Shown: positions 37,925 through 49,448, numbered from the stretch's first letter. The stretch: DNA of 64,000 bases from Gammaproteobacteria bacterium (GCA_013288885.1 JABDBA010000005.1:1-64000); one strand, 5' to 3'. Translations and numbers: made by a program. Notes: generated from the letters alone by a model not told the origin.

Positions 37925-39718
37925 ATGAAATACATTCGTAACTTTTCTATTATAGCCCATATTGACCATGGCAAATCGACCTTGGCGGATCGCCTTATCC
38001 AAATCTGCGGCGGCCTGGCAGCGCGTGAGATGGAAGCCCAAGTGCTCGATTCCATGGAGCTTGAGCGTGAGCGTGGTATCACCATCAAAGCGCAAAGCGT
38101 GACCTTGCACTACAAGGCAAAAGATGGCCATTCGTATCAGCTCAATTTTATCGATACGCCTGGGCATGTCGATTTTTCTTATGAGGTTTCACGTTCATTG
38201 GCGGCTTGTGAAGGCGCCTTATTGGTCGTAGATGCTGGCCAAGGGGTAGAAGCGCAAACCGTGGCGGTTTGCTATACCGCATTGGAGCAAGGGTTAGAAG
38301 TGTTACCTGTGCTGAACAAAATTGACTTGCCTCAAGCCGAACCTGCCCGTGTTATGCAAGAAATCGAAGATATCATTGGCATACCCGCACAAGGCGCAGT
38401 TTGCATTAGCGCAAAAATGGGCCTGGGTGTAGAAGACCTATTAGAACGCTTGATTGAAACTATTCCCCCACCGCAAGGCGACCCGCATGGATTATTACAA
38501 GCATTGATTATTGATTCTTGGTTCGACCCTTATTGGGGCGTGGTTTCTTTAGTTCGGGTGAAAAATGGCGTGCTCAAAGTGGGCGAAAAATTACAAGTGA
38601 TGTCGACCGGTAAAGCCTATGTGGTGGATAAACTCGGTGTCTTTACTCCCAAACGATTAGAAAAAAAACAATTATCGGCGGGTGAAGTTGGTTTTGTGGT
38701 GGCGGGCATTAAAGATATTCACGGCGCGCCGGTGGGTGATACTTTGACCCATGCTGCTCATGCGGCGACTGAACCGTTGCCAGGGTTTAAAAAAGTCCAT
38801 CCGCAAGTTTATGCAGGGTTATTTCCCGTAAATTCTGAAGATTATGGGGCTTTTCGGGAAGCGTTAGAAAAACTCAGCTTGAATGATTCCTCACTGTTTT
38901 TTGAGCCAGAATCATCAGAAGCGTTGGGCTTTGGCTTTCGCTGCGGGTTTTTGGGGCTGTTGCACATGGAGATCGTGCAAGAGCGTTTGGAGCGTGAATA
39001 TGATTTAGAATTAATTACGACAGCGCCCACAGTGGTCTACGAAGTTGTCACTACCAAAGGCGCAATAGTTGAGGTTGATAACCCTTCGAAGTTGCCAGTC
39101 ACCACGGATATTGCCGAAATGCGCGAGCCTATCGTGTTAGCAAACATCTTGGTGCCACAGGAGTACTTGGGTAATGTAATGACCTTATGTAATGAACGGC
39201 GCGGCCTACAAACCAAAATGCTTTATGTAGGCAAACAGGTTGCGTTATCGTATGAATTGCCGATGAATGAAGTGGTATTGGATTTCTTTGATCGCCTAAA
39301 ATCGATCAGCCGCGGTTATGCCTCATTGGACTACAGTTTTATTCGGTTTCAGGTTGCTGATTTGGTGAAGTTGGATATTTTAATTAATGGTGATAAAGTC
39401 GACGCGCTGGCACTCATTGTGCACCGTGGTCAGTCTGATTACCGTGGTCGCCAGATGGCAGAACGCTTGCGCGAATTGATTCCAAGGCAAATGTTTGAAG
39501 TAGCTATTCAAGCAGCCATTGGTGCGCGTATTATTGCGCGCGAAAGTGTAAAAGCCATGCGCAAGAATGTTTTGGCGAAATGTTATGGTGGTGATATATC
39601 GCGCAAACGCAAATTATTGGAAAAACAAAAGGCCGGTAAAAAACGTATGAAACAAGTGGGTAAGATCGAAATTCCCCAAGAGGCTTTTTTAGCGGTATTA
39701 AAAGTGGAGAAAAAATGA
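37925..39718 (+). CDS. lepA: Elongation factor 4 (LepA)
   Basis: Ribosomal GTPase that aids translation under stress and 30S assembly. It has 597 residues. The G1 motif is AHIDHGKST (residues 11-19), G3 is DTPGH, G4 NKID and G5 SAK; the LepA-specific C-terminal domain ([17 protein letters not shown]) is intact. It is the first gene of lepA-lepB-DUF4845-rnc-era-recO-pdxJ and overlaps lepB by 4 bp. Confidence 0.97.
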   Translation: MKYIRNFSIIAHIDHGKSTLADRLIQICGGLAAREMEAQVLDSMELERERGITIKAQSVTLHYKAKDGHSYQLNFIDTPGHVDFSYEVSRSLAACEGALLVVDAGQGVEAQTVAVCYTALEQGLEVLPVLNKIDLPQAEPARVMQEIEDIIGIPAQGAVCISAKMGLGVEDLLERLIETIPPPQGDPHGLLQALIIDSWFDPYWGVVSLVRVKNGVLKVGEKLQVMSTGKAYVVDKLGVFTPKRLEKKQLSAGEVGFVVAGIKDIHGAPVGDTLTHAAHAATEPLPGFKKVHPQVYAGLFPVNSEDYGAFREALEKLSLNDSSLFFEPESSEALGFGFRCGFLGLLHMEIVQERLEREYDLELITTAPTVVYEVVTTKGAIVEVDNPSKLPVTTDIAEMREPIVLANILVPQEYLGNVMTLCNERRGLQTKMLYVGKQVALSYELPMNEVVLDFFDRLKSISRGYASLDYSFIRFQVADLVKLDILINGDKVDALALIVHRGQSDYRGRQMAERLRELIPRQMFEVAIQAAIGARIIARESVKAMRKNVLAKCYGGDISRKRKLLEKQKAGKKRMKQVGKIEIPQEAFLAVLKVEKK

Positions 39719-40494
39719 ACATTAATTTTGAATTAATATTAACACTTGCTGTCATTGTTACCGGTTTGATTTGGCTAATTGATGCGCTATTTTTTGCTAA
39801 ACAACGTCAGCTAGCAGGGATTACTCAGTTGCCTATTTTGGTTGAATATTCCCGATCTTTTTTCCCGGTTTTATTGTTGGTATTATTATTACGTACGTTT
39901 ATTGCTGAGCCATTTCGTATTCCATCCGGCTCTGATAAGCCCACTTTGTTGCCGGGCGATTTTATTGTTGTTAATAAATTCCACTATGGTTTGCGTTTGC
40001 CAGTGTTGCATACTAAAATTTTGCAGTTGGGTGAACCAAAAATAGGCGACATTGCGATATTTCGTTATCCTGTCGATCCATCGGTCGATTTTATTAAACG
40101 AATAATTGGTGTACCGGGCGATCGCATTAGTTATATCAATAAGGTTTTGTCTGTTAATGGACAACTGATTACGCAGACCCAATTAGGAACAGCAACTGAT
40201 GAAGATGAATCAGGCCAAAACAGCTGGCCAGTGAATATATATGAAGAAGATTTAATGGGTGTGCAACATCAAATTTATAATCGACCAGATGCCAACTCGC
40301 AAGATTTTTCTTTAGTAGTTCCGCCGGGTGAATATTTTGCGATGGGTGATAACCGCGATAATAGTAACGATAGCCGTTATTGGGGCTTTGTGCCGGAACA
40401 AAATTTAGTCGGTAGAGCAATGATTATTTGGTTTAGTTGGGACAACGATCAACATAAAGTGCGTTGGTCGCGTATCGGTTCATCGATAAAATAA
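39715..40494 (+). CDS. lepB: Signal peptidase I
   Basis: Inner-membrane Ser/Lys protease that removes signal peptides from exported proteins. It has 259 residues, with an N-terminal membrane segment, a second around 48-62, then box B with nucleophile S73 ([10 protein letters not shown]), general base K128 ([12 protein letters not shown]) and box [12 protein letters not shown]. The residue after the catalytic Ser is Asp; in the E. coli enzyme it is Met and it is usually hydrophobic. All catalytic residues are intact. Confidence 0.95.
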   Translation: MNINFELILTLAVIVTGLIWLIDALFFAKQRQLAGITQLPILVEYSRSFFPVLLLVLLLRTFIAEPFRIPSGSDKPTLLPGDFIVVNKFHYGLRLPVLHTKILQLGEPKIGDIAIFRYPVDPSVDFIKRIIGVPGDRISYINKVLSVNGQLITQTQLGTATDEDESGQNSWPVNIYEEDLMGVQHQIYNRPDANSQDFSLVVPPGEYFAMGDNRDNSNDSRYWGFVPEQNLVGRAMIIWFSWDNDQHKVRWSRIGSSIK

Positions 40495-40506
40495 GGAGAT
40501 AATCAA

Positions 40507-40896
40507 ATGCGGGCAACAGAAAAAAGTCGTGGGATGACAGTTGTTTCTTGGTTATTTATTTTAGTGATCATTGCTATAGTGGCTATGGTCTTGATGCGTA
40601 TAGTACCCGTGTATCTCCAGCATTATAGTATTGTAAGTACGCTAGATTCATTGAAAAAAGATCCGACAGTGCAATCACAAGAATCAGTGATTAGCATGTC
40701 AGACACTATCTCTACACAATTTCAGCGACGTTTATCGATAGAAAATATTAATTATATTAAAGCAGAAGATATTTCCGTAAAACCTAATACCGAAGGGGTA
40801 TTGGTTGAGGTAGCTTATGAGGTGCGTGTGCCGTTTATTGCTAATATCGATTTTATAATAAGTTTTGATGATTCGGTACAGGTAGATAAAGAATAA
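40507..40896 (+). CDS. DUF4845 family membrane protein
   Basis: 129 residues with one N-terminal membrane helix (about 10-30) and a periplasmic alpha/beta domain. This small protein is regularly encoded between lepB and rnc in gammaproteobacteria, and the sequence start (RGMTVVSWLFIL) fits that family. Good SD (AAGGAGA). Its last base is the first of the rnc start. Biochemical role unknown; the location suggests a link to protein export or RNA processing only by context. Confidence 0.88.
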   Translation: MRATEKSRGMTVVSWLFILVIIAIVAMVLMRIVPVYLQHYSIVSTLDSLKKDPTVQSQESVISMSDTISTQFQRRLSIENINYIKAEDISVKPNTEGVLVEVAYEVRVPFIANIDFIISFDDSVQVDKE

Positions 40897-41567
40897 TGTT
40901 AGCCACCACTGCTTTATGTAAAAAACTAGGTTATACCTTCAAGGATTGTCAGTTGCTGGCCGATGCCTTAAGCCACCGCAGTGTGCGCGGTAAAAATTAC
41001 GAACGCCTCGAATTTTTAGGCGATGCAGTGCTTAATTTTGTGATTGCTGCCGCGTTATTTCAAAAATGCCCACAAGCAAAAGAAGGTGATCTGAGTCGTT
41101 TACGTGCAAGCTTGGTGCGTGGAGAAACGCTAGCCGAATTGGCGCATGGCTTCCAATTGGGTGATTATTTACGGTTAGGGGCGGGCGAATTAAAGAGTGG
41201 TGGTGCGCACCGTAGTTCTATTTTGGCAGACGCGATGGAAGCTATCATTGGTGCGATTTACCTTGATGGCGGTTTGGCCATTTGCGAACAGTGTATTTTG
41301 CAGTGGTATGCGGCACGCTTAGAAAATTCTGCCGAAATACCCAATTTAAAAGATGCTAAAACGAGGCTGCAAGAATACTTGCAGAGCCGTCAGCTTCCGT
41401 TACCCGATTATGTTATTCTGGTCATTGAGGGTGCTGCGCACCAGCAAACGTTTCGTATGGAATGTCGTGTCGCTGGTTTTAAGCAGGTAGCGGTTGGCAT
41501 GGGAACAACGCGTAAACGCGCGGAGCAGGAGGCAGCACTTAAAATGCTAGATTTACTGGAAAAATAA
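40896..41567 (+). CDS. rnc: Ribonuclease III
   Basis: Double-strand-specific endoribonuclease that processes rRNA precursors and regulatory duplexes. It has 223 residues. The signature ERLEFLGDAVL (residues 36-46) and the downstream ADAMEAIIGAIYLD carry the metal-binding acids; a dsRNA-binding domain occupies about 153-222. Located in the conserved rnc-era-recO order. Confidence 0.97.
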   Translation: MLATTALCKKLGYTFKDCQLLADALSHRSVRGKNYERLEFLGDAVLNFVIAAALFQKCPQAKEGDLSRLRASLVRGETLAELAHGFQLGDYLRLGAGELKSGGAHRSSILADAMEAIIGAIYLDGGLAICEQCILQWYAARLENSAEIPNLKDAKTRLQEYLQSRQLPLPDYVILVIEGAAHQQTFRMECRVAGFKQVAVGMGTTRKRAEQEAALKMLDLLEK

Positions 41568-41571
41568 TCAC

Positions 41572-42474
41572 ATGAAAAAAGAATCAGTTATTTCCCGTTG
41601 TGGCTATGTAGCTATTATTGGTCGTCCTAATGTTGGGAAATCAACTTTGCTGAATGCAATTCTTGGGCAAAAAATCAGTATCACTTCACACAAACCACAA
41701 ACCACGCGTCACCGTATTTTAGGCATCAAAACTATAGGTGCGGTACAAACCATTTATGTTGATACGCCGGGTATGCATCGCCAAGCCAAGCAGGCGATTA
41801 ATCGTTATATGAACCGTACTGCGTTACAAGTGTTGGCTGATGTTGATGTGGTGGGTTTTGTGGTAGAGGGCACGTATTGGACGCCAGAAGACGAATGGAT
41901 ATTAGACAAATTAAAAAAAATCACTAAACCGGTTATTTTGATTGTTAATAAAGTTGATTTAGTTAAGCCCAAAGCACAATTGTTGCCACACCTAGAACTG
42001 TTAAATAAAAAAATGGCTTTTGCTGATATTATTCCCTTGTCTGCACGTAAGGGAGAAAATGTACCAGAACTAGAAAATTTAATTGCAAAATTTTTGCCGG
42101 AAGGCCCACATTTTTTCCCCGATGATCAACTTACCGATCGTAATGATCGGTTTTTAGCCAGTGAAATGATCCGTGAAAAAATTACTCGTTTAGTACATGA
42201 AGAAGTGCCATATGCCGCGACGGTGGAAATTGAAGAATTTAAAGAAGAAGAAAAGTTAATACGTATCAGTGCAGTCATTTGGTTAGAGCGTGAAGGGCAA
42301 AAAGCCATTGTGATTGGTGAAGGCGGCAAGCAATTAAAAGATATTGGTCGGCGCGCGCGCTTAGATATGGAAAAAATGTTTGAACAAAAAGTTTTTTTAA
42401 AACTGTGGGTGCGTGTCAAAGAGAATTGGTCAGACGATGAACGTGCGTTACGGAGTTTAGGGTATGAGGAATAA
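41572..42474 (+). CDS. era: GTPase Era
   Basis: Essential GTPase that binds the 3' end of 16S rRNA in 30S assembly. It has 300 residues: G1 GRPNVGKST (residues 17-25), G3 DTPGMH, G4 NKVD and a C-terminal KH domain with the KAIVIGEGGKQLKDIG loop. It ends with an 11-bp overlap into recO. Confidence 0.97.
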   Translation: MKKESVISRCGYVAIIGRPNVGKSTLLNAILGQKISITSHKPQTTRHRILGIKTIGAVQTIYVDTPGMHRQAKQAINRYMNRTALQVLADVDVVGFVVEGTYWTPEDEWILDKLKKITKPVILIVNKVDLVKPKAQLLPHLELLNKKMAFADIIPLSARKGENVPELENLIAKFLPEGPHFFPDDQLTDRNDRFLASEMIREKITRLVHEEVPYAATVEIEEFKEEEKLIRISAVIWLEREGQKAIVIGEGGKQLKDIGRRARLDMEKMFEQKVFLKLWVRVKENWSDDERALRSLGYEE

Positions 42475-43177
42475 TGAAACCATTTTGCAATCGGCTTTTA
42501 TTTTGCATACGCGTGCTTATCGTGATACCAGTTTGTTGTTGGAGCTATTTACTGTTGAGCAAGGCCGCATCAGTTTAGTAGCGCGCGGTGCACGCGGATC
42601 GCGTTCACGTTATAAGGGGTTATTACAGCCTTTTGTGCCGTTGTTGATATCCTGGTATGGCAAGAGCGAATTAATGACCTTGACCGTCGCAGAAGCCGAT
42701 GGCGTGATGTTTAATTTAGCGGGCGAACGATTATTGTGTGGTTTTTATTTGAATGAATTATTGATGCGATTGTTGCATCGGCATGATGCACACCCGCAAC
42801 TTTTTATGGCCTATCAGCAGGCCTTGCGCGGTTTACAAAATGCCACGTCGATGGCGGCTATTTTGCGGGCCTTTGAAAAACATTTGCTACGTGAGTTGGG
42901 TTACGCATTGCAATTGGATCGCGAAGCGCATTCAGGGCCTTTAATACAAGCGGATCAATTTTATTATTTTGATCCCGATTTAGGTATGTTGCCGTGCGAA
43001 AGTTCTGCAAAATCGACTGCGGGCCAGCCGGTTTTTTGTGGCAAGAGTTTATTGGCGTTACATGCCGATGAATTGATCGATAAAGATTTTTTGCGCGATG
43101 CAAAGCGTTTACTGCGTTTAGCATTAAATCAGTTGCTGGATGGTAAACCATTAAAAAGTCGGGAGTTGTTTTTGTAA
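42464..43177 (+). CDS. recO: DNA repair protein RecO
   Basis: Mediator protein that with RecR loads RecA on SSB-coated DNA. It has 237 residues: an N-terminal OB-fold ([19 protein letters not shown] ... [12 protein letters not shown]) and a helical C-terminal domain ([16 protein letters not shown]). The location between era and pdxJ is the gammaproteobacterial norm. It overlaps era by 11 bp, so translation is probably coupled. Confidence 0.95.
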   Translation: MRNNETILQSAFILHTRAYRDTSLLLELFTVEQGRISLVARGARGSRSRYKGLLQPFVPLLISWYGKSELMTLTVAEADGVMFNLAGERLLCGFYLNELLMRLLHRHDAHPQLFMAYQQALRGLQNATSMAAILRAFEKHLLRELGYALQLDREAHSGPLIQADQFYYFDPDLGMLPCESSAKSTAGQPVFCGKSLLALHADELIDKDFLRDAKRLLRLALNQLLDGKPLKSRELFL

Positions 43178-43203
43178 TACCTAAATTAACGAGAGAATAT
43201 CTT

Positions 43204-43941
43204 ATGAACAACATTTTTCTAGGTGTCAACATCGATCACGTAGCCACTTTGCGGCAGGCGCGCGGTACGCGTTATCCTGACCCAGTAGAAGCAGTTTTTG
43301 CTTGCGAGCAAGCGGGTGCTGATAGCATTACCGTGCATTTGCGTGAAGATCGCCGCCATATTCAAGAGCGTGATGTAAAATTAGTTGCTGAAGTTTTGCT
43401 GACCTCGTTGAATTTAGAAATGGCGGTCACCGAACCGATGATTGCGTTTGCCGAAAAATTAAAACCGCGCCATGTTTGTTTAGTGCCAGAAAAACGTGAA
43501 GAACTAACCACCGAAGGTGGTTTAGATGTAGTAGGGCAACGCGAACGAATTCATGAAGCCTGTGTGCGTTTGCAAAAAGTGGGTATTGAAGTTTCTTTGT
43601 TTATTGATCCTGATAAAAAACAATTAGAAGCGGCATTACATTGCCAAACCCCCGCGATTGAAATTCACACCGGTCATTATGCCGATGCCAATGATCCTAT
43701 TGTACGAGCCGCAGAGCTTAAACGCATTCAAGAAGCAGCGGTTTGGGCTAATGACAAAGGTTTTATTGTGAATGCAGGTCATGGTTTGAATTATCAGAAT
43801 ATTTTACCCATTGCTGCCATTCCTGAATTACGCGTATTAAATATCGGCCACGGCATTATTGCCCGCGCGGTGTTTAGCGGTCTTGGCGCGGCGGTGCGGG
43901 AAATGAAGCAGTTGATGCTTGCGGCGCGGTTGCAAGGCTAA
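43204..43941 (+). CDS. pdxJ: Pyridoxine 5'-phosphate synthase
   Basis: TIM-barrel enzyme that condenses 1-deoxyxylulose 5-phosphate and 3-amino-2-oxopropyl phosphate to pyridoxine phosphate. It has 245 residues. [16 protein letters not shown] at the N-terminus, [21 protein letters not shown] and the final [12 protein letters not shown] are family blocks. De novo vitamin B6 synthesis is therefore at least partly present. Its last 68 bp overlap the 3' end of the convergent 1171-residue gene. Confidence 0.96.
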   Translation: MNNIFLGVNIDHVATLRQARGTRYPDPVEAVFACEQAGADSITVHLREDRRHIQERDVKLVAEVLLTSLNLEMAVTEPMIAFAEKLKPRHVCLVPEKREELTTEGGLDVVGQRERIHEACVRLQKVGIEVSLFIDPDKKQLEAALHCQTPAIEIHTGHYADANDPIVRAAELKRIQEAAVWANDKGFIVNAGHGLNYQNILPIAAIPELRVLNIGHGIIARAVFSGLGAAVREMKQLMLAARLQG

Positions 43942-46900
43942 GTGAAGTACCACTTTCACTTTTAATAGGGGAAGTAATGTTACCATCACCCAGGCCCCTA
44001 TTTCTCATAATGGCGATTGCAGATGATGATGGGGACGATAAAACCAGCGACTGCCGACGAGAGGGGGAGGTGGCATGTGTTAGTGTTTCAATATCTTCAT
44101 CTGAGAATAAATATAAATCACCGATAGTAATTGTGCCATCGCAAAAGTTACGAGTTGCACGCGATCGCCATTGTTCTGCAGATCTTTCATCTTTTACAAC
44201 AGCCATAAAGCACCTATCGAATTCTATTTTAGAAAATCCTTTATGGGCTTTTTGAGTTGTGTCGTTGCTGAACCTATAAAGCGTGAGGAATTCTATTACA
44301 GCTTTTCGTTTTTCTTTGGCTAAAAAGTCTATGCACACATCAATCAACTCACTATTCGTGTCTTTTATCAGTGATACTCTTTGGGGATCAGCGCCTGCAT
44401 CTAATAAAAGTTTGATTGTAGTCAGTATTTCATTGATGGGGCTATCTTTTAGGTGATGAATAGCAGTAGCAAGGGGGGTATATCCGGCAGCATTGCCAAT
44501 ATTCGGGTCGGCTCCGTCGGCTGCCAAAATTGTTATAGCGGCATAATTCCCACTACTGGCAGCCCAATGGAAAGCGCGATATCCTTCGTGAGCGCTATCT
44601 CCAATATCGATATCAAGAGGATTTTCCTGAAAAGTCTCGAATTTTATATATCTAATGACCAAAAGAAGTCTTTCATTACCCTTTTTAACGCCTTCTTTTA
44701 GAAGTGTGTTGATAGATGACTTTTGATGCTGAGTGCTTAATTTTTCTACCTCTTCGTGAGGAATATGGGCGCCATTACTATAACACCTTGCTACTCGAAG
44801 TTGAGCTCTAATATCCCCTTGTTTTGCTTTTGAGAGTAAATTATCAAATTCATAGTTTATATCTTGTTTATTGCTAGTATTTAATGCCGCATCGTTACTG
44901 TCTTCAAATTCATTTTTTGTATCCAAATTACTTGATTGCGTATCATAGTCACTCACATCGCCTGGATGATCTGAATTAGTATTTCCTGTAATGTCTGCGT
45001 CTGACCTTGCTAAAGCAGAAGGTGATGGCAGCATAATTATCGAGCCTGGTATTGTGAAGTCAAAGCCAGCAATGGCATCAATCTGCTTTAAAAGATTAAA
45101 AAATTCAGGACTAAACTTATCTTCTTGTAGTTGCAGTTCAGCTATGCTTGCCCGCCAACATTTAAAGGAACCATGATTATCTACTTTTCCGTGTATTCTT
45201 AAAACCTGCAGTGCTCCGCCTAAAAGCATTACGGTATAAGCATCCTCATCCGAGATATGAGAAATTTCTGTTTTTAAACTATCTCTAGGCGTCGGTGGTT
45301 TACTATACTGTATAATATCGTCAAGTTTTTTATCCGTTTGATTTTTGCACCAGTAGATCCCTTCTTTAAATTGTGTGGCGAGTTCTTGGTTGCTAAAAAT
45401 ATCTTTAATATGTAGCCACCCGCTTTTCTCGTCCCAAATACTTTTATAAGACATCATTCCTTTTTTCCATCTTGTTAAAAAAACAACTCTCCTAATAATG
45501 TGACCGTCAGGGCCCTCAGGAACATTTAAAATCGGCTTAAGAAATTTTGCAATTATTGTTGTGATTTCATTCTTTCTATCTTTAGGTGTAAGCATAGGGG
45601 TGCTTGGCATTTTTTGGCTAGGACTGGTTAGATGATATCTAACAATTTGTGTCTTCGATTCTAGCGGCCAGGGGTGCATATCTTGAGCGTGTATAAGAGC
45701 GTCGCTAGGTGGTAACGCGTGTATGTCTCGTGGCCTAAGTGCTGATAATAATCTTTGCTCTAGGTTATTAATAGTTTTATTATGGGTATATCCAATAATT
45801 CCAGCGTTTTCTAGATCTTGACCTAATTGATTTACCATTTTAATAAATCCAGCGCAATGCAATGCAATTTGTTGCAGTTTCCGTTGTTTCGCCTGGCATT
45901 TATTCCATTTTTCGAAATCACTTTTAATTTTAATCAAGTTATCATTTAGATTATCAAGTTCTTTTTCAAATTTTGCATGTAAGCCTGTTCCTATATCGAT
46001 TACACGCCTAAAATTATTGAGCCATATTTTATCTTCGGTTTTTTTCTTTTTATCAGGTAGCTTATCAACAGTTCGATATTTTTCATTACAAACTGTATAA
46101 ACTGCTTCTTCTCGTTCCTTAATTCCTATTTGCAAAGAATGAAGCATTTTGATTAGCGCATCTAGGCCATTACCCAAAACATAAAAAACAAGTAAATTGC
46201 CACCTTCACCAGAAATTGTAAATGCAACATCAATGGCTTTTACTAAGCAGGCCAAGCTTTCCGTCAAGTATAAAAACTGGTAGAAATTACGTAATTGTGT
46301 TTGATCAGAACGAAAGCCGATATAAATACTATTCGTTTTATCTTTATCAAGCGGTTCTAGCCCCATCGCTTTGTAGGAATCATTTTCCTTGTAAAAAACT
46401 CTTGTCTCTGGTTCACTTGAGTTATCTTCTATTGCATCCAGTGTTGATAGGGAAGATGTGCTTTGTGTGATTGAGGCTTTTTCATCTTCACCACTAACAC
46501 TTCTGTACTCTTTATCTAAAGCTAATTGTTCATAGATAGTTTTGCCGAATGCTAATACATGTTGATCGAGTAACCCTGCTCCATAATTGGGTAATCCTCC
46601 CAATTCTGGGTTGCCAATTGTATCAGCACCTAAGGTTTCGGGTACTGGGTTTGCAGCAAGAAAAAACCCTGATAATTCAACGCTAAAATGACAGAGGTTA
46701 CGTACCGAAGTAGCTAGACCCCTTAAATATTCGCGTGATGTTCTTTGTGATTGAATAAGTGCAACAGTGGTTTTCATTTGATTAAATAAAATCCAAATCT
46801 TATGCACTACTTGCGGCATCGTAGGATCATTGGCGTCATATAACCAACCACCGCGATGACCTTGCTGAAATATTTGTCTTTGCTGGACTAGCAAAATAAA

Positions 46901-47389
46901 TTTAAGCCATTTTTGCAAATTATTAAATGCGCTAGGATGATCAATATCTATTTTAGGTATTACAAAACAAAACCCCGCAAGCAAATGACAAAATTGCGCT
47001 TGTGGATCCCATGAGCTACCTTTTTCTATGAGGACTCTCTTTTTGCGTTTATTCAAATAACTTAATACCATGGAAAATGCAGTTCTTGCTGGGCCGACAA
47101 GAATATTATCTCCAAATTCTTTTAGTGGATTGTTATCGAAATCGCTTTCAAGTAAAAGTCTGTCTACATTTGGAAATTTTCGTTTGGGTTTTTTAGTTGC
47201 AGTTGTTTCATCATCAAACTGTAGTTCGGGAGGCAATGGTATGGTGTCGCCAAAGACTTCACGCCATATTTTTCTTAAATCCAAAATAATTTGGCTTTCT
47301 TCGTCGGTATAAGAAGCATCAGTTAACCAAAGATACATCTTTTCGCATACCAAATACACGACAGATGAAAAATCAGATATTCCCGGCAT
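43874..47389 (-). CDS. Ankyrin-containing large protein, effector candidate
   Basis: 1171 residues. Residues 1-830 match no family I know; they are helical and soluble and contain the basic cluster KKPKRK at 66-71. Near 850 one Sel1-like stretch is seen ([19 protein letters not shown]). Two ankyrin repeats lie at about 935-1002 ([20 protein letters not shown], then [11 protein letters not shown] with LLLDAGADP). The last 70 residues are Ser/Pro-rich and disordered. A clear SD (AAAGGAG) precedes the ATG at 47389. Its 3' end runs 68 bp into pdxJ. Ankyrin, disordered tail and size suggest a protein that works in a eukaryotic host; target unknown. Confidence 0.8.
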   Translation of the reverse strand: MPGISDFSSVVYLVCEKMYLWLTDASYTDEESQIILDLRKIWREVFGDTIPLPPELQFDDETTATKKPKRKFPNVDRLLLESDFDNNPLKEFGDNILVGPARTAFSMVLSYLNKRKKRVLIEKGSSWDPQAQFCHLLAGFCFVIPKIDIDHPSAFNNLQKWLKFILLVQQRQIFQQGHRGGWLYDANDPTMPQVVHKIWILFNQMKTTVALIQSQRTSREYLRGLATSVRNLCHFSVELSGFFLAANPVPETLGADTIGNPELGGLPNYGAGLLDQHVLAFGKTIYEQLALDKEYRSVSGEDEKASITQSTSSLSTLDAIEDNSSEPETRVFYKENDSYKAMGLEPLDKDKTNSIYIGFRSDQTQLRNFYQFLYLTESLACLVKAIDVAFTISGEGGNLLVFYVLGNGLDALIKMLHSLQIGIKEREEAVYTVCNEKYRTVDKLPDKKKKTEDKIWLNNFRRVIDIGTGLHAKFEKELDNLNDNLIKIKSDFEKWNKCQAKQRKLQQIALHCAGFIKMVNQLGQDLENAGIIGYTHNKTINNLEQRLLSALRPRDIHALPPSDALIHAQDMHPWPLESKTQIVRYHLTSPSQKMPSTPMLTPKDRKNEITTIIAKFLKPILNVPEGPDGHIIRRVVFLTRWKKGMMSYKSIWDEKSGWLHIKDIFSNQELATQFKEGIYWCKNQTDKKLDDIIQYSKPPTPRDSLKTEISHISDEDAYTVMLLGGALQVLRIHGKVDNHGSFKCWRASIAELQLQEDKFSPEFFNLLKQIDAIAGFDFTIPGSIIMLPSPSALARSDADITGNTNSDHPGDVSDYDTQSSNLDTKNEFEDSNDAALNTSNKQDINYEFDNLLSKAKQGDIRAQLRVARCYSNGAHIPHEEVEKLSTQHQKSSINTLLKEGVKKGNERLLLVIRYIKFETFQENPLDIDIGDSAHEGYRAFHWAASSGNYAAITILAADGADPNIGNAAGYTPLATAIHHLKDSPINEILTTIKLLLDAGADPQRVSLIKDTNSELIDVCIDFLAKEKRKAVIEFLTLYRFSNDTTQKAHKGFSKIEFDRCFMAVVKDERSAEQWRSRATRNFCDGTITIGDLYLFSDEDIETLTHATSPSRRQSLVLSSPSSSAIAIMRNRGLGDGNITSPIKSESGTSLSLATAPQASTASFPAPPRQDR

Positions 47390-47572
47390 GATTATTCTCC
47401 TTTTTATTGAGAATTATCATTTATATCTAGTCTAAATTTATTTAATAGTCAATCGGCATATTGCTGATTTAAATAGCTGATAACTTGATATGATACAGCT
47501 CATGCGGCCAAAGATTAGGCTTCATGTTATGTTCGCGGATGATGGTATAAATCTCAAAAATTTGTTAGACTG

Positions 47573-47601
47573 TTGACCGGAATCTTTCTTTTATGTATAT
47601 T
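47573..47601 (+). promoter_or_regulatory. Sigma-70 promoter of the lipoprotein gene
   Basis: TTGACC at 47573-47578, a 17-bp spacer, then TATATT at 47596-47601. The lipoprotein start codon is at 47636, leaving a leader of roughly 25-30 nt. The rest of the 246-bp gap before it holds nothing else I recognise. Confidence 0.55.
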
Positions 47602-47635
47602 TTCATTATTAATATTATGTATCGAGGTTATCTTT

Positions 47636-48121
47636 ATGAAATTGTTCAATAAACATATATTATTGGCTTCTTTAATTGCATTGACTGTGACAGGCTGTGC
47701 CCCTTCGTTATCGCCTGATACCTACACCACCAGTGGTGCTGGGCAAGTGAATCGCGTCGTAGCAGGTACAGTGGTTAGCACGCGACCAGTCAAAGTTTCG
47801 GATGATTTTAATTCGGGTGATGGCGGCCTTACCGGTACGTTGGTGGGTGCAGGCGCAGGTGCGGTAGCTGGTTCTGCTTTAGGCGGTGGCCGTGGTAGCA
47901 TATTGACGGGTATTGGTGGTGCTGTAGTCGGTGGTATCATCGGCAACCAAGTGCAAAAAAAATTGACCTCACAAAACGGCATTGAATATGTGATTAAAGC
48001 AAGAGATGGTTCTTTGTTGTCTATCGTACAAGGCAACAATCCGATCTTTAACCCGGGTACGCATGTGTTAGTTGAATATGGCCGCAGAGCGCGGGTAATT
48101 CCTGATCCTTCTTATGGCTAG
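47636..48121 (+). CDS. Glycine-zipper outer-membrane lipoprotein (SlyB/17-kDa antigen type)
   Basis: 161 residues. The signal peptide ends in lipobox TVTGC (acylated C21). A 2TM glycine-zipper domain (about 70-115: GAGAGAVAGSALGGG, then GGAVVGGIIGNQVQ) and a C-terminal beta part (VEYGRRARVIPD) match the SlyB/PcpY/Rickettsia 17-kDa group. It probably sits in the outer membrane and stabilises the envelope. The ATG at 47636 follows GAGG; the frame opens earlier at 47573, inside the promoter. It overlaps the next gene by 8 bp. Confidence 0.9.
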   Translation: MKLFNKHILLASLIALTVTGCAPSLSPDTYTTSGAGQVNRVVAGTVVSTRPVKVSDDFNSGDGGLTGTLVGAGAGAVAGSALGGGRGSILTGIGGAVVGGIIGNQVQKKLTSQNGIEYVIKARDGSLLSIVQGNNPIFNPGTHVLVEYGRRARVIPDPSYG

Positions 48122-49448
48122 AGATATTGAATTGCGCACTTTTCAAGTTTTATTGGTTTTGTCTATTTGTTTTATCCTCGGTGGCTGTGCTACCGGGGAT
48201 CTTCGCCCTGCATTATATAAATCTACCTCACAAGATGCGACGACTTATCTTAATCCCAACACACAAAACCAGCCGTTAATTTCAACGGTCGATCAAAATA
48301 AGTTAACGCAAAATTATTTCGAACATTATTTTTCACCATGGACAGGTAAAGCGCGCATTGCCGATGATGCAACTATTAAACAAGATGAAGTCGATAGAGT
48401 TGCGCAGTGGCAGAAAAACCCAGGTTGGGGGCATAACGAATTACGTTATAAGCAAGCGTGGCTTGATAACATAAAAGATAATATGGATTTAACGACCTAC
48501 CCTAATCGCCGTATAAAAGCGATAGTTATTACACCAACCGATGTTCGCAGTCTGCCGACCAATGATCCTATATTTAGTAAAATTACTCATGCACCGAGCG
48601 GTTATCCATTTGATCGGGTGCAATCAGAAATTGCACCCGCTGGTTTGCCGGTTTTAATTTTACATGTTAGTAAAGATGGTGCCTGGAGTTTAATTGAGAG
48701 CAATAATGACATCGGTTGGGTGCGGAGTGAAACATTGGCAACAGTCGATGCCAATTTTATTCGTCATTGGAAAACTCGGCATTATGTGAGTGTGATAAAT
48801 AATCAGATTTCTGTTTTTGCAAAAGATCGTACGCTGTTATTTACCACACGTGCGGGCAGTGTTTATCCGTTAGTGAATGCCAGCAAAGATTCTTATAAAG
48901 TTTTAGTTCCTATCAGCGTCGCACATCATAATGCAGCTATTAAAACAGCAACTATTGCTAAAGCAGATGCGGTGGTCATGCCATTGCCCATAACGCCTTA
49001 TAATGTGGCAGTATTGGCTAATCATTTTATGGGTTATCCCTATGGTTGGGGCGAGATGTACGGCTATCGTGATTGTTCTAGCACGATAATGGAATTATTT
49101 ACTTCATTTGGTATTTGGTTACCACGCGATTCAGGTGATCAAGCACACACTGGAAAATTTATTTCTTTAGCGCACTTACCCGACGACAAGAAATGGAAAA
49201 TAATTCATGATCAAGGTGTGCCGTATTTAACATTGCTATGGCCACCAGGACATATTGTTTTATATCTCGGCGAACAACATGGCAAACTTTATATTTTTCA
49301 CACCACATGGAGTTTACATACTTGGTTTAATGGTCAAGCGATGTTGGCGCAAACGGTCATCACCCCAATCGATTTTGGCAAGCAATATATTAATATCCCT
49401 AAATCGTATATCGATCATATTCAAGGCATGACGATTTTGGGGGAGTAG
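48114..49448 (+). CDS. SH3-domain NlpC/P60 lipoprotein peptidase
   Basis: 444 residues. Lipobox LGGC (C25) marks a lipoprotein. An N-terminal helical part precedes one or two bacterial SH3 domains (about 135-285, including WSLIESNNDIGWVRSE and a second SH3-like stretch) and an NlpC/P60 catalytic domain with C321 (YRDCSSTI) and H380 (PPGHIVLYLG). This is the layout of multi-domain gamma-D-glutamyl-meso-diaminopimelate-type peptidases. It overlaps the glycine-zipper lipoprotein by 8 bp, so both are made together. Likely cell-wall remodelling or peptide recycling. Confidence 0.88.
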   Translation: MARDIELRTFQVLLVLSICFILGGCATGDLRPALYKSTSQDATTYLNPNTQNQPLISTVDQNKLTQNYFEHYFSPWTGKARIADDATIKQDEVDRVAQWQKNPGWGHNELRYKQAWLDNIKDNMDLTTYPNRRIKAIVITPTDVRSLPTNDPIFSKITHAPSGYPFDRVQSEIAPAGLPVLILHVSKDGAWSLIESNNDIGWVRSETLATVDANFIRHWKTRHYVSVINNQISVFAKDRTLLFTTRAGSVYPLVNASKDSYKVLVPISVAHHNAAIKTATIAKADAVVMPLPITPYNVAVLANHFMGYPYGWGEMYGYRDCSSTIMELFTSFGIWLPRDSGDQAHTGKFISLAHLPDDKKWKIIHDQGVPYLTLLWPPGHIVLYLGEQHGKLYIFHTTWSLHTWFNGQAMLAQTVITPIDFGKQYINIPKSYIDHIQGMTILGE

